Positions 45,206 to 52,650 of a stretch of DNA of 64,000 nucleotides are shown in pieces. This stretch comes from Anaerococcus lactolyticus ATCC 51172 (GTDB lineage: Bacteria > Bacillota > Clostridia > Tissierellales > Peptoniphilaceae): assembly GCF_000156575.1 (NCBI RefSeq), contig NZ_GG666046.1, positions 92,648 to 156,647 on the forward strand. Direction: 5' to 3'. Under the pieces are notes generated by a model that saw only the letters and a list, made by a program, of their open reading frames with translations, did not search any database and was not told where the DNA came from. The stretch's first letter is position 1; each line of letters begins with the position of its first letter. The position numbers were made by a program, and so were the translations under genes.

Positions 45206-46531
45206 ATGTTAGAAAACAAAGAAAAAAAATCGACTTATTACGAAGCCTATCCAGAATCTTTTATAGACTCAAACTCAGATGGCATTGGCGACCTAGAGGG
45301 TCTTAGGAGTAAGCTTACAATCATATCCCAACTTGGGGCAAACTACGTCTTGATCAACCAAGTTTTCAAAGAAAATTCTGGCAAAGTTGATTACTATAAA
45401 ATCAAAGAAGAATTGGGAGATATAGAAGATATAAAGGCTATTTGTGAAAAAGGAAAATATATAAGAATTAAAATTCTATTAGACTTCGATAGCAAAGACC
45501 TCCTAGCATCCTATGGGGATAACTTAAAAGAAAGATTAATAGACCTTATAAAATATTGGAAAGAAACTGGGATTAAGGGCATCAGAATTAAAAACTTAGA
45601 TTGCCTATTTGAGAAAAATGAAAATGACGCAAAAGAATTAATTGCAGCAATCAAGGAACTAACAGATGAGCTTGAATTAATATTTATAGGTGGCTTTGAT
45701 AATCCAGACTTGGTAAAGGATGACATGGTAGATATGGCCTATTTTTCAAAAGCTAACAGTCTTGTAAAAGAGCCTAACTCCTACAAGGAATTTTATAACT
45801 TCATAGATCGAGTTCAAAAATTAAGCGAAAAAATACCGGCAGGCATGGATTTGGACAACTTTGCAAGTCCAAGACTATTAGAAAAAATTTTAGACCATGA
45901 CGAAGAAGTTAGACCCCTATCAGAAGCTCTAGCCACAATGCTCTTTAGCCTAAAAACTATTCCTTTTATTTACCAAGGCACTGAAATCGAAGCTAAAAGC
46001 GAATATGAAGTAGACATGGACGGTATAAATGATGAGAAAATCAAAGCGATTTATAATTTATACCTAAAAGATGGTCTAGATTCGGAAGAAGCCTTCAATA
46101 AAATAAAAAGAGAGACCAACTTCTCAGCCAAAATTCCCCTAAGATGGGATAACTCCATCCTTGGAAGATTTTCCGAAGTGAAAAATTACTATGGAACAAT
46201 GATCCACTATGACAACAACTACAAGGATTACCTAAAACATGGCGACTCATTTTTCTTCTACATGTATAACATAATCATGCTAAGAAAAAAAGAATCAACC
46301 TTTGGCCTAGGAGACTATGAACTCCTATCAATAGACGAAACAGTCTACGCCTACAAGAGAACCTACAAAGACAAAGCCTTTGTAGTCCTAATAAATTTAA
46401 GCGATGACTTCTATGAGCTAGACGAAAAAATCACCGAGCTCATAAAGGATGGAAAGGTAATTCAAAACAACAACCCAGACTATGACCCAGAAATCCTAGA
46501 CGCTTACCAAGCTGTAATTGTTGAATTGTAG
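45206..46531 (+). CDS. GH13 alpha-amylase-family homologue lacking catalytic residues
   Basis: 441 residues. The N terminus YYEAYPESFIDSNSDGIGDL (11-30) and FIYQGTEI (254-261) place it in the alpha-glucosidase/oligo-1,6-glucosidase side of GH13. The catalytic sites are gone: the nucleophile position in GIRIKNL (125-131) is Lys129 not Asp, the acid/base position is Gly163 (IFIGGFDN) not Glu, and NHDxPR reads NFASPR (218-223). Region I also lacks the NH pair. The protein is ~120 residues shorter than active relatives but has an intact frame, so it is a probable pseudoenzyme. Starts after AGAGG. Confidence 0.82.
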   Translation: MLENKEKKSTYYEAYPESFIDSNSDGIGDLEGLRSKLTIISQLGANYVLINQVFKENSGKVDYYKIKEELGDIEDIKAICEKGKYIRIKILLDFDSKDLLASYGDNLKERLIDLIKYWKETGIKGIRIKNLDCLFEKNENDAKELIAAIKELTDELELIFIGGFDNPDLVKDDMVDMAYFSKANSLVKEPNSYKEFYNFIDRVQKLSEKIPAGMDLDNFASPRLLEKILDHDEEVRPLSEALATMLFSLKTIPFIYQGTEIEAKSEYEVDMDGINDEKIKAIYNLYLKDGLDSEEAFNKIKRETNFSAKIPLRWDNSILGRFSEVKNYYGTMIHYDNNYKDYLKHGDSFFFYMYNIIMLRKKESTFGLGDYELLSIDETVYAYKRTYKDKAFVVLINLSDDFYELDEKITELIKDGKVIQNNNPDYDPEILDAYQAVIVEL

Positions 46532-46548
46532 AGCATATGAAAAAGATA

Positions 46549-46590
46549 AATCCAACCCAGACATTTTGAGAAGGGTTGGATTTTTTTGAA
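46549..46590 (+). terminator. terminator of GH13-like gene
   Basis: AAATCCAACCC pairs with GGGTTGGATTT, followed by TTTTTG. Bases 46591-46656 hold nothing else recognisable. Confidence 0.88.
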
Positions 46591-46740
46591 AAAAAGATAA
46601 AACCAAAATTTAAGCTAAGTTGTTATATATAAAATATATAAATGTTGGAGGCAACAAAAAAGCAACCGTAATGGTTGCAAATTTTTATAAAAGTTCTTAA
46701 TTTTCAGGCAATAAAAAAACAACCCAATGGTTGTAATTTA

Positions 46741-46803
46741 ATGGTCGGACGAAAGGATTCGAACCTTCGAGCCTCACCTTCTCAAAGCCGAAGAGATTCC
46801 AAC
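46741..46803 (-). pseudogene. tRNA remnant A (3' end)
   Basis: On the minus strand the last part, CGAAGGTTCGAATCCTTT followed by CGTCCGACCA, is a proper T-arm plus acceptor 3' strand with CCA, almost the same as in the adjacent tRNA-Pro. The 5' acceptor strand (it would be CGGACGA) and D-arm are absent; upstream sequence GTTGGAATCTC does not fold as the rest of a tRNA. Confidence 0.7.
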
Positions 46804-46829
46804 AAAAAAAGCAACTACTATGAGTTGCT
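46751..46829. repeat. 79-bp direct repeat, copy 1
   Basis: Identical over 79 bases to 46990-47068, from GAAAGGATTCG to GAGTTGCT. The copies are 239 bases apart, or 155 once the 84-base insertion in the second unit is removed, which fits a tandem duplication of a 155-base unit. Confidence 0.9.
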
Positions 46830-46909
46830 TGTTCTGTATAAAAAGTTTCTTAATTTTTAGGGAAATAAAAAAAGCAACTGATGTTGCTAATTTAAATGGT
46901 CGGACGAAA

Positions 46910-46993
46910 ACACGTTTGCTTCGCAAACTTCTCCGCGCTCTCGCGCTAGTTTTCGGTTAAATACCCCAAATCAAGGGGTATTTAACGGTGAAA
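46910..46993. mobile_element. 84-bp structured insertion in tRNA remnant B
   Basis: Compared with remnant A, remnant B is split by 84 bases flanked by a GAAA direct repeat (46906-46909, 46990-46993). It holds nested stems: CGAAAAC/GTTTTCG (46905-46911 with 46949-46955) enclosing GTTTGC/GCAAAC (46914-46928) and GCGC/GCGC (46935-46946), then a perfect 12-bp stem GTTAAATACCCC/GGGGTATTTAAC (46956-46986). It codes for no protein. It could be a small REP- or MITE-like element; no second copy is in this window. Confidence 0.6.
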
Positions 46994-47068
46994 GGATTCG
47001 AACCTTCGAGCCTCACCTTCTCAAAGCCGAAGAGATTCCAACAAAAAAAGCAACTACTATGAGTTGCT
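46990..47068. repeat. 79-bp direct repeat, copy 2
   Basis: Second copy of the repeat at 46751-46829; contains tRNA remnant B, whose 3' end continues at 46898-46909 beyond the insertion, and the adjoining terminator hairpin. Confidence 0.9.
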
Positions 47069-47132
47069 GATTTGTATAAAAGCTATTAATTTTTTAGGAC
47101 AATAAAAAACAACCTAGTTGGTTGTTAATCTA

Positions 47133-47209
47133 TGGTCGGGGTGAAAGGATTCGAACCTTCGACCTCATGTTCCCAAAACACGCGCGCTACCAAGCTGCGC
47201 CACACCCCG
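47133..47209 (-). tRNA. tRNA-Pro (anticodon UGG)
   Basis: On the minus strand the acceptor CGGGGTG pairs with CACCCCG; D-arm GGCGCAGCTTGGTAGCGC; anticodon loop TTTGGGA gives TGG at positions 34-36; T-arm GAAGGTTCGAATCCTTT; discriminator A and encoded CCA. All arms are complete. Promoter TTGACA (47255-47250), 17 bases, TATATT (47232-47227). It is followed by a GTTGT-type terminator. Confidence 0.96.
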
Positions 47210-47226
47210 TCATCACTGACTATTTT

Positions 47227-47255
47227 AATATACTATATTAAAAATCCTTTGTCAA
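47227..47255 (-). promoter_or_regulatory. promoter of tRNA-Pro
   Basis: TTGACA, 17-base spacer and TATATT on the minus strand, 18 bases before the mature 5' end. The remaining 47256-47400 is AT-rich and carries the start region of the sirtuin gene on the other strand. Confidence 0.8.
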
Positions 47256-47420
47256 ATTTTTTACTTGATTTTATTTGAAATTCTTTTTGTTTTTAGGATT
47301 CTTTTTTCTAAAGTCTATTTGTATGATACCACATTTGCTTTATTTTGTAAAATCTATTTGTCGTTTCCTTGTAAGTCAAACTTAAAAGATTATAATGATA
47401 TTAGATAGGAAGTGAGTTTT

Positions 47421-48152
47421 ATGGATACTCTTAATGAAGTAAAAAAAATCATTAATGATTCTAATAATATAGTCTTTTTTGGAGGTGCTGGTGTTTCTAC
47501 TGCTTCTGGCGTGCCTGATTTTAGGTCTGCGACCGGTCTTTATAACAGAAAGAACGATTCTAAGTATTCTCCAGAATATATGCTAAGTCATGAATTTTTC
47601 ATCGACCATCCTGATGAGTTTATGACCTATTGCAAGGAAAACTTGATGATTGATGGGATTAAGCCAAATAAGGCCCATTACGTCTTGGCAAAGCTAGAAA
47701 AGATGGGAAAACTTAAGGCTGTAATCACTCAAAATGTTGATAGTCTTCACCAAGAGGCAGGCAGCAAAAATGTTATAGAGCTTCATGGAAATTTGAGGGA
47801 TTATTATTGTGTGAACTGTCATAAGAATTTTGATCTTGCCTATGTGAAAAAATTCCCAGCCGAGGCTCATTGTGATGAGTGTGGTGGTATTGTAAGACCT
47901 GATATTGTTCTTTATGGTGAGGGACTTGATCAAAATAATATCTCTTATGCAGTTAATCTTATTGCCCAGGCTGATGTTTTGATTGTCGGTGGCACTAGCC
48001 TTGTGGTTTATCCAGCGGCTGGGCTTATAGATTTTTATAGGGGTAATAAATTAGTTTTGATTAATAAGGAGACTACTCCACGTGATGGAATAGCAGACTA
48101 TGTTATTAAGGGCGATATTGCAGATATTATGGATAGGTTAGTAGGTGATTAG
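47421..48152 (+). CDS. SIR2-family NAD-dependent protein deacylase
   Basis: 243 residues from the ATG at 47421, which has GGAAGTGAG at suitable distance; an upstream GTG is in frame but too close to it. NAD-binding GAGVSTASGVPDFRS, TQNVDSLHQ and the catalytic histidine in ELHG are present, and a zinc site with CVNC and CDEC. It removes acetyl or other acyl groups from lysines with NAD. The next gene starts on the base after the stop. Confidence 0.94.
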   Translation: MDTLNEVKKIINDSNNIVFFGGAGVSTASGVPDFRSATGLYNRKNDSKYSPEYMLSHEFFIDHPDEFMTYCKENLMIDGIKPNKAHYVLAKLEKMGKLKAVITQNVDSLHQEAGSKNVIELHGNLRDYYCVNCHKNFDLAYVKKFPAEAHCDECGGIVRPDIVLYGEGLDQNNISYAVNLIAQADVLIVGGTSLVVYPAAGLIDFYRGNKLVLINKETTPRDGIADYVIKGDIADIMDRLVGD

Positions 48153-48533
48153 GTGCAAAAAAAATACGGTATTGATGAGTACGGAATATTTTTAGTTTGG
48201 ATCGCTATTGTTGCGGTTGTTGTGGCTTATTTTATGAAGTCTACAGTTTTGAATGGCATTTCTTCTTTTATTGTAATTTATGCCATTTATAGGACTATGT
48301 CTACAAATATTCTTAAAAGAAGTCAAGAAAATCAAATTTTTGTTGAAAATGTTATTGATCCTGTTAAAAATATTTTCAATAAAGATAAAACCAAGCAAGG
48401 TAATTCAAGGGATGACGGCTTTGAGTATATTTCTTGTCCATCTTGTGGACAAAAGTTAAGAATTCCCAAAAATAAGGGTAAAATCAAGGTTAGATGCCCG
48501 AAGTGTAAGGAAAAATTTGATGCTAAAAGCTAA
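48153..48533 (+). CDS. small membrane protein with C-terminal zinc ribbon
   Basis: 126 residues, GTG start directly after the sirtuin stop. Two hydrophobic helices (about 12-30 and 33-48) are followed by a linker and a C-terminal zinc ribbon with CPSC and CPKC about 20 residues apart. Such two-helix/zinc-ribbon proteins are common in Firmicutes and of unknown role. Co-transcription with the sirtuin is likely. Confidence 0.82.
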   Translation: MQKKYGIDEYGIFLVWIAIVAVVVAYFMKSTVLNGISSFIVIYAIYRTMSTNILKRSQENQIFVENVIDPVKNIFNKDKTKQGNSRDDGFEYISCPSCGQKLRIPKNKGKIKVRCPKCKEKFDAKS

Positions 48534-48552
48534 ACTTTTAGCATTTTTTAGT
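48521..48552 (+). terminator. terminator overlapping the end of the zinc-ribbon gene
   Basis: ATGCTAAAAG-CTAAA-CTTTTAGCAT followed by TTTTTTAG; the stem includes the stop codon region. Confidence 0.85.
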
Positions 48553-48648
48553 TTTTTTAGGAATATAAATTAATTTAAAATTTTTTTCATTTTAGTATTT
48601 AAATTCTTTTTATTAGGTTGTATAATTTGCATGAAAGGGGAGAAAAAT

Positions 48649-49824
48649 ATGCCAAGATTAATAGGAACTGTTGCAATGGGCCTTAGGGCACCAATTGTCA
48701 AAAAAGGTGACGATTTAGTACAAATTGTCGGTGATATTGTTGAAGAAGTAGCTAGAGAAGAAGTTAAGCTTCGTGATAAGGATGTAGTAGCCATCACTGA
48801 ATCACTTCTTGCAAGAAGCCAAGGTAATTATGCATCAATTGAGCAAATTGCTAAGGATTTTGCAAATAAGTTTGATAATGATGAGGTTGCTATATTATTC
48901 CCAATCTTATCAAGAAACAGATTCTCAATCTTACTTAAGGCTTTTGCCCTATCAGGCAAGAAGCTTCACATTTGTTTATCTTACCCATCTGATGAGGTTG
49001 GAAACCTTGTTATGGATGAGATGGATCTTTTTAATTCTGATATTAATGCTTATACTGATGTATTAAGTCTTGAAGAATTTAGGAAGGTAGCTGGAGATTA
49101 TAAGCATCTTTTCACTGAGATGGATTATCCTGAGTTTTATAGAGAAATCGCTAAGAATTCTGAAATTCATTTCTTAAATAATCCTGTAGATGCTCTTAAG
49201 TTTACAGATAATATTTTGGTTGCATCAATTCATACTAGAAATATTGTAAAAAGACAACTTGTAGAAGCTGGGGCTAAGAAGGTTTTGAAACTTGATGAAA
49301 TTCTTACAGAATCTGTTGATGGTTCAGGCTTTAACCCAGACTACGGTCTATTGGGTTCAAACCTTTCTACAGGTAATGTTGTTAAGCTATTCCCAAGAAA
49401 TGCTCAAGATTTTGTTAATAAGGTTCAAAAGAGACTTATCGATGAAACTGGCAAACACGTTGAGGTTATGGTTTACGGAGATGGAGCTTTCAAAGATCCA
49501 GTAGGTCATATTTGGGAACTTGCAGACCCTGTTGTTTCACCAGGATTTACTGATGGACTTACAGGTACACCATATGAACTTAAATTAAAATATGTAGCAG
49601 ACAATGATTTGTCAGAACTTTCTAGCGAAGAAGCTGCAGAAGAATTTAAGAAATTAGTTAGAAATAAGGATAAAAACACTGACTCTAATAAGAGACTAGG
49701 TACTACACCTAGACAGATTACAGACCTTTTAGGTTCACTATCTGACTTGATTTCAGGCTCTGGAGATAAGGGTACACCTGTTGTTTTAATTCAAGGATAC
49801 TTTGATAATTATTCAAACGACTAG
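48649..49824 (+). CDS. CofE-like (F420-0:L-glutamate ligase family) protein
   Basis: 391 residues from the ATG at 48649, chosen for AAAGGGGAG upstream. The N-terminal RLIGTVAMGLRAPIVKKGDDLV, DVVAITESLLAR and later VMVYGDGAFKDPVGHIWELADP fit the long Firmicute branch of CofE-like proteins. CofE adds glutamates to coenzyme F420, but F420 biosynthesis is not known in this kind of organism and no cof gene is nearby, so the actual amide-forming substrate is open. Monocistronic. Confidence 0.83.
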   Translation: MPRLIGTVAMGLRAPIVKKGDDLVQIVGDIVEEVAREEVKLRDKDVVAITESLLARSQGNYASIEQIAKDFANKFDNDEVAILFPILSRNRFSILLKAFALSGKKLHICLSYPSDEVGNLVMDEMDLFNSDINAYTDVLSLEEFRKVAGDYKHLFTEMDYPEFYREIAKNSEIHFLNNPVDALKFTDNILVASIHTRNIVKRQLVEAGAKKVLKLDEILTESVDGSGFNPDYGLLGSNLSTGNVVKLFPRNAQDFVNKVQKRLIDETGKHVEVMVYGDGAFKDPVGHIWELADPVVSPGFTDGLTGTPYELKLKYVADNDLSELSSEEAAEEFKKLVRNKDKNTDSNKRLGTTPRQITDLLGSLSDLISGSGDKGTPVVLIQGYFDNYSND

Positions 49825-49846
49825 GTAAAAATAAATATTTGAAAAA

Positions 49847-49892
49847 AATGAACCAACTTTGGCTGGGCGACTAGCATAAAAGTTGGTTCATT
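49847..49892 (+). terminator. hairpin after CofE-like gene
   Basis: AATGAACCAACTTT pairs with AAAGTTGGTTCATT over 14 bases. A T-run is missing on the plus strand, so termination may be weak; a TATAAT follows and may serve the next gene. Confidence 0.6.
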
Positions 49893-49944
49893 GTATAATT
49901 GATACATACATTAATTGTAAATTTTATTAAGATGGAGAGTAGAT

Positions 49945-50883
49945 TTGAAAACTGATGAATCTTTTGACCAAGGTCAGAAAAGTAACCAGCCGATTAGAAA
50001 TATTGATGAACGCAATGTAAAAACTAGAGAGTACAAGTTATTCTGGATGAGCTTTGCAGCCATACTTATGGCATGTGGAACTCACTTTTTTAAATATCCA
50101 AACTCCTTTGTAATAGGAGGAGTGGAGGGGATGAGTATTATTACTTCAATGTTTGTGCCCTTCAATCGACCACAGTTAACACTTTTTTATAACGTAGTGT
50201 TACTTGTAATAGGATTTTTTGTGATTGGAAAGAAATTTACAATTAGGACTGGCTATGTTGCCATCCTAAATTCCCTTACAGCCCTTGCCTTGGAGAGAGT
50301 TTTTCCAATTAACGGCTCCCTTACCGACAATAAGATGCTTGAGTTGATTTTCACTCTACTTATGTCATCAGTGGGTTCAGCTATCTTATTTAATCTTGCA
50401 GCCTCATCTGGTGGTACAGATATCATAGCGATGATTATGAAAAAATACACATCACTTGAAGTAGGTAAGTCACTTTTGGTGGTAGATTCTTTATTTACAA
50501 TTGCATCTATTAAGATATTCGGCATAGAAATCGGACTTTTCTCTATTCTAGGTCTTATGATGAAGGGGATATTTGTTGACATGATTATTGGGCAAATGAA
50601 TACAGCCAAACTCTTTATCATAATCACATCAAAGACTGAAGAGATTGGAAACTTTATAAAGAAAGAATTAAATAGGTCTGCTACCATAGTTGATGCTAGA
50701 GGTCTTTATAGAGGTACAAATATTTCGGTATTCTTTTGTGTGACAAGCACCTTTGAATCTGCTAAGTTTAGGTCATTTATCAAAAAAATCGACCCATACT
50801 CTTTTATTACCATCCTAAATACCTCATCAATAATTGGTAAGGGTTGGTATTCGTCAGATGATAGCCTTGATAGTGACGAGTGA
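49945..50883 (+). CDS. YitT-family membrane protein
   Basis: 312 residues, TTG start with GGAGAG upstream. After ~30 polar residues come five to six transmembrane helices (first LFWMSFAAILMACG) and a C-terminal cytoplasmic DUF2179 domain (about 225-305, FIIITSKTEEIGNFI onward), the usual YitT architecture with SGGTDIIA as conserved loop. Function is unknown for the family. The protein extends to a DSDE end. Confidence 0.92.
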   Translation: MKTDESFDQGQKSNQPIRNIDERNVKTREYKLFWMSFAAILMACGTHFFKYPNSFVIGGVEGMSIITSMFVPFNRPQLTLFYNVVLLVIGFFVIGKKFTIRTGYVAILNSLTALALERVFPINGSLTDNKMLELIFTLLMSSVGSAILFNLAASSGGTDIIAMIMKKYTSLEVGKSLLVVDSLFTIASIKIFGIEIGLFSILGLMMKGIFVDMIIGQMNTAKLFIIITSKTEEIGNFIKKELNRSATIVDARGLYRGTNISVFFCVTSTFESAKFRSFIKKIDPYSFITILNTSSIIGKGWYSSDDSLDSDE

Positions 50884-50934
50884 TTGTCTAAACCATTCCA
50901 TACGGGTAAAATACTAGTAGGAAGGTGATTTGAG

Positions 50935-51813
50935 ATGCAAAAAAAAATAAAAATTTTATTAATAAGCTTTTTTACATTCATTCTGCCCTTGACTAGTTTT
51001 GCATCAAATGATCAACAAGGCAAAGATGGTCCTAATCAAAAGGCCGGAGAAAAGATAATCATAACTGAAAGCGTAGCTCCAGTTTCAAAACCTGAGGAAA
51101 ACCCAAAAGATTCGGCAAAAAAAGAAGAAAATAAGGCTGATGCAAAGCCAGATCCAAATAAAAAAGACGATGTGAAGCCAGCAGATAACAAAAAAGAAGA
51201 TTCAGCCTACAAGGATAGGAGGGAAGCTCCAGTAGATCCTAAGGCTCAGGCTCCTGATAAGGCTCAAAATCCAGATATGGAGAGGATAGAAAAGGTAGTT
51301 GATGACTTGGTTAGTAAGTTAGACAAAAACTCAAACCTATCCAAAGCCTTAGCTGAGATGCAGACAAGCATAAGTACTGATAATAAGGCTAGTGTTAAAG
51401 TTAAGGATGTAAGCAAAAAAACTGAGCAAGTTTTAAAAGATTATAATAAAAAAATCCAAGCTGCCACTACAGAACAGCAAAGAAAAAAACTTGAAAATGA
51501 GGCAGCTGATAAGATTAAGTCTATAAGCGAAAATAGGCCTAGCTCAATTGATCAAGAAAAACTTGATGAAGATATACCAGAGAAAAAGAAAAAAATTCTT
51601 CTTGAAGTAAAACCAGATAGGGAAGAAGATGATGCTGATGATAGGAGTCAGATTTTGGCATTAAATCCTATAGATGGAGAAGATGAGGAAGTTTTTTTCT
51701 TAGAAAATCCAATAATAATCATTGCCCTAATTTTTATAATTTCTCTAATAGTTGTGATAGGAATTGTAATTAGGAATAATGAAAAAAGAGATAAACGCAG
51801 AAAAAAGAAATAA
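50935..51813 (+). CDS. exported, C-terminally anchored helical protein
   Basis: 292 residues. Signal peptide 1-23 (KIKILLISFFTFILPLTSFAS), then ~90 residues rich in Lys, Asp, Pro and Ala (KPEENPKDSAKKEENKAD), a helical middle with coiled-coil character (about 115-210), and one transmembrane helix near the end (about 257-277) followed by a basic tail KRDKRRKKK. There is no LPxTG. A surface-exposed, membrane-anchored protein of unknown role. The ribosome site GGAAGG is 8 bases before the ATG. Confidence 0.78.
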   Translation: MQKKIKILLISFFTFILPLTSFASNDQQGKDGPNQKAGEKIIITESVAPVSKPEENPKDSAKKEENKADAKPDPNKKDDVKPADNKKEDSAYKDRREAPVDPKAQAPDKAQNPDMERIEKVVDDLVSKLDKNSNLSKALAEMQTSISTDNKASVKVKDVSKKTEQVLKDYNKKIQAATTEQQRKKLENEAADKIKSISENRPSSIDQEKLDEDIPEKKKKILLEVKPDREEDDADDRSQILALNPIDGEDEEVFFLENPIIIIALIFIISLIVVIGIVIRNNEKRDKRRKKK

Positions 51814-51829
51814 ATTTTTACAAAATAAA

Positions 51830-51857
51830 AGAGGCCACTTGGCCTCTAATTTTTATT
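51830..51857. terminator. bidirectional terminator before rubredoxin
   Basis: AGAGGCC-ACTT-GGCCTCT (51830-51847) with T-rich flanks on both strands, between the convergent anchored-protein and rubredoxin genes. Confidence 0.85.
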
Positions 51858-51861
51858 ATTT

Positions 51862-52017
51862 TTATTCAGCTTCGAACATGTCTTTGCCAACACCACAAAC
51901 TGGGCATACCCAATCTTCTGGAAGATCAGCAAATTCTGTACCGGCCTCTATACCGTTATCAACATCACCTTCAGCTGGATCGTAAATGTATCCACATGCT
52001 GTACATACGTATTTCAT
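51862..52017 (-). CDS. rubredoxin
   Basis: 51 residues, too short for usual gene-length limits but complete. It reads [18 protein letters not shown], ends [17 protein letters not shown], and has the four iron-binding cysteines C5, C8, C38, C41 in CTAC and CPVC. Rubredoxin carries single electrons, often from NAD(P)H:rubredoxin reductase to oxygen- or peroxide-reducing enzymes. A strong ribosome site (AAAGGAG) precedes the ATG. The rubredoxin-reductase-like flavoprotein in this window is a plausible donor. Confidence 0.96.
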   Translation of the reverse strand: MKYVCTACGYIYDPAEGDVDNGIEAGTEFADLPEDWVCPVCGVGKDMFEAE

Positions 52018-52171
52018 TAAAATTGTCTCCTTTCATAATCTACTATGTTTTTATTATACCACAGATTTGAAATTTTAAACAGAATTTTTTAGAATTAGTC
52101 TAAAGAATTTGGTTTGTGATTAAAATGATAGGAAAATAAAAAAAGGGGTATTAATCCTTTAGGAGCAAGTG

Positions 52172-52549
52172 ATGGAAATAATTAGGACGGTCATACATTC
52201 TGACCTTAAAGAATTAAAAAAATTTAGGGATGGGTTTATAGATTGCCTTAGAAAGCATTATTACGAGGAAGGTAAAATTTTTAGGCTAAGGCTAATACTG
52301 GATGAATTAACGGCAAATTCCTATAAGCATGGCAATAAGAAAGATAAGGACAGGCTTATAGAAATTTCCATAGTCTTTGACGAAGCTTACATATTAATAA
52401 AGGTTAAAGACGAAGGTTCTGGCATTAAGTTTATGAAAGAAGCTGAAAAATTTTCTGAATCTGGTAGGGGCATTGACCTTGTAAAAAAACTATCAGATAG
52501 GGTAATTATAAATAAATCCACCATTGCTTGTCTTATACGAAATTCTTAA
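52172..52549 (+). CDS. RsbW-like ATP-binding (HATPase) anti-sigma-factor-type protein
   Basis: 125 residues from the ATG at 52172, six bases after AGGAG; a GTG one codon earlier is possible. The ATP-binding boxes are seen: N box LILDELTANSYKHG, G1 VKDEGSGIKF and G2 SGRGIDLVKKL. Such proteins bind a sigma factor or an anti-anti-sigma partner and may phosphorylate it. No sigma factor or STAS protein adjoins, which leaves the target unknown. Confidence 0.87.
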   Translation: MEIIRTVIHSDLKELKKFRDGFIDCLRKHYYEEGKIFRLRLILDELTANSYKHGNKKDKDRLIEISIVFDEAYILIKVKDEGSGIKFMKEAEKFSESGRGIDLVKKLSDRVIINKSTIACLIRNS

Positions 52550-52576
52550 CAACATCCTTTAGAGGATGTTTTTATT
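52550..52576 (+). terminator. terminator of HATPase gene
   Basis: ACATCCT-TTA-GAGGATGT followed by TTTTATTTG. Confidence 0.8.
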
Positions 52577-52585
52577 TGCCATTTA

Positions 52586-52613
52586 TTGATAATTAATTCA
52601 CATTAGGTATAAT
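52586..52613 (+). promoter_or_regulatory. promoter of typA operon
   Basis: TTGATA (52586-52591), 16 bases, TATAAT (52608-52613), about 37 bases before the typA start. Confidence 0.65.
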
Positions 52614-52650
52614 ATATTGATAGAATTTGTTAGCATGAAAGAAGGATTGA

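Larger units (their letters stand above)
46657..47130 (-). repeat. decayed tRNA/terminator array
   Basis: Read on the minus strand, the region contains several GCAAC/GTTGC or ACAAC/GTTGT hairpins with T-runs (near 46657-46680, 46715-46738, 46807-46832, 46868-46890, 47047-47070, 47105-47130) interleaved with two copies of a tRNA-3'-end-like remnant. The hairpins are typical tRNA-gene terminators. Together they look like a tRNA cluster that was duplicated and decayed, leaving only the upstream tRNA-Pro intact. Confidence 0.75.

Noticed and set aside
46675..46860. 61-codon open frame on the plus strand
   Set aside because: It runs antisense through tRNA remnants and terminators and has no ribosome site.
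46657..47130. Possible CRISPR-like array of short hairpin repeats
   Set aside because: The repeats are tRNA-type terminators and tRNA 3' ends of unequal spacing and sequence, with no constant repeat/unique spacer pattern and no cas genes.
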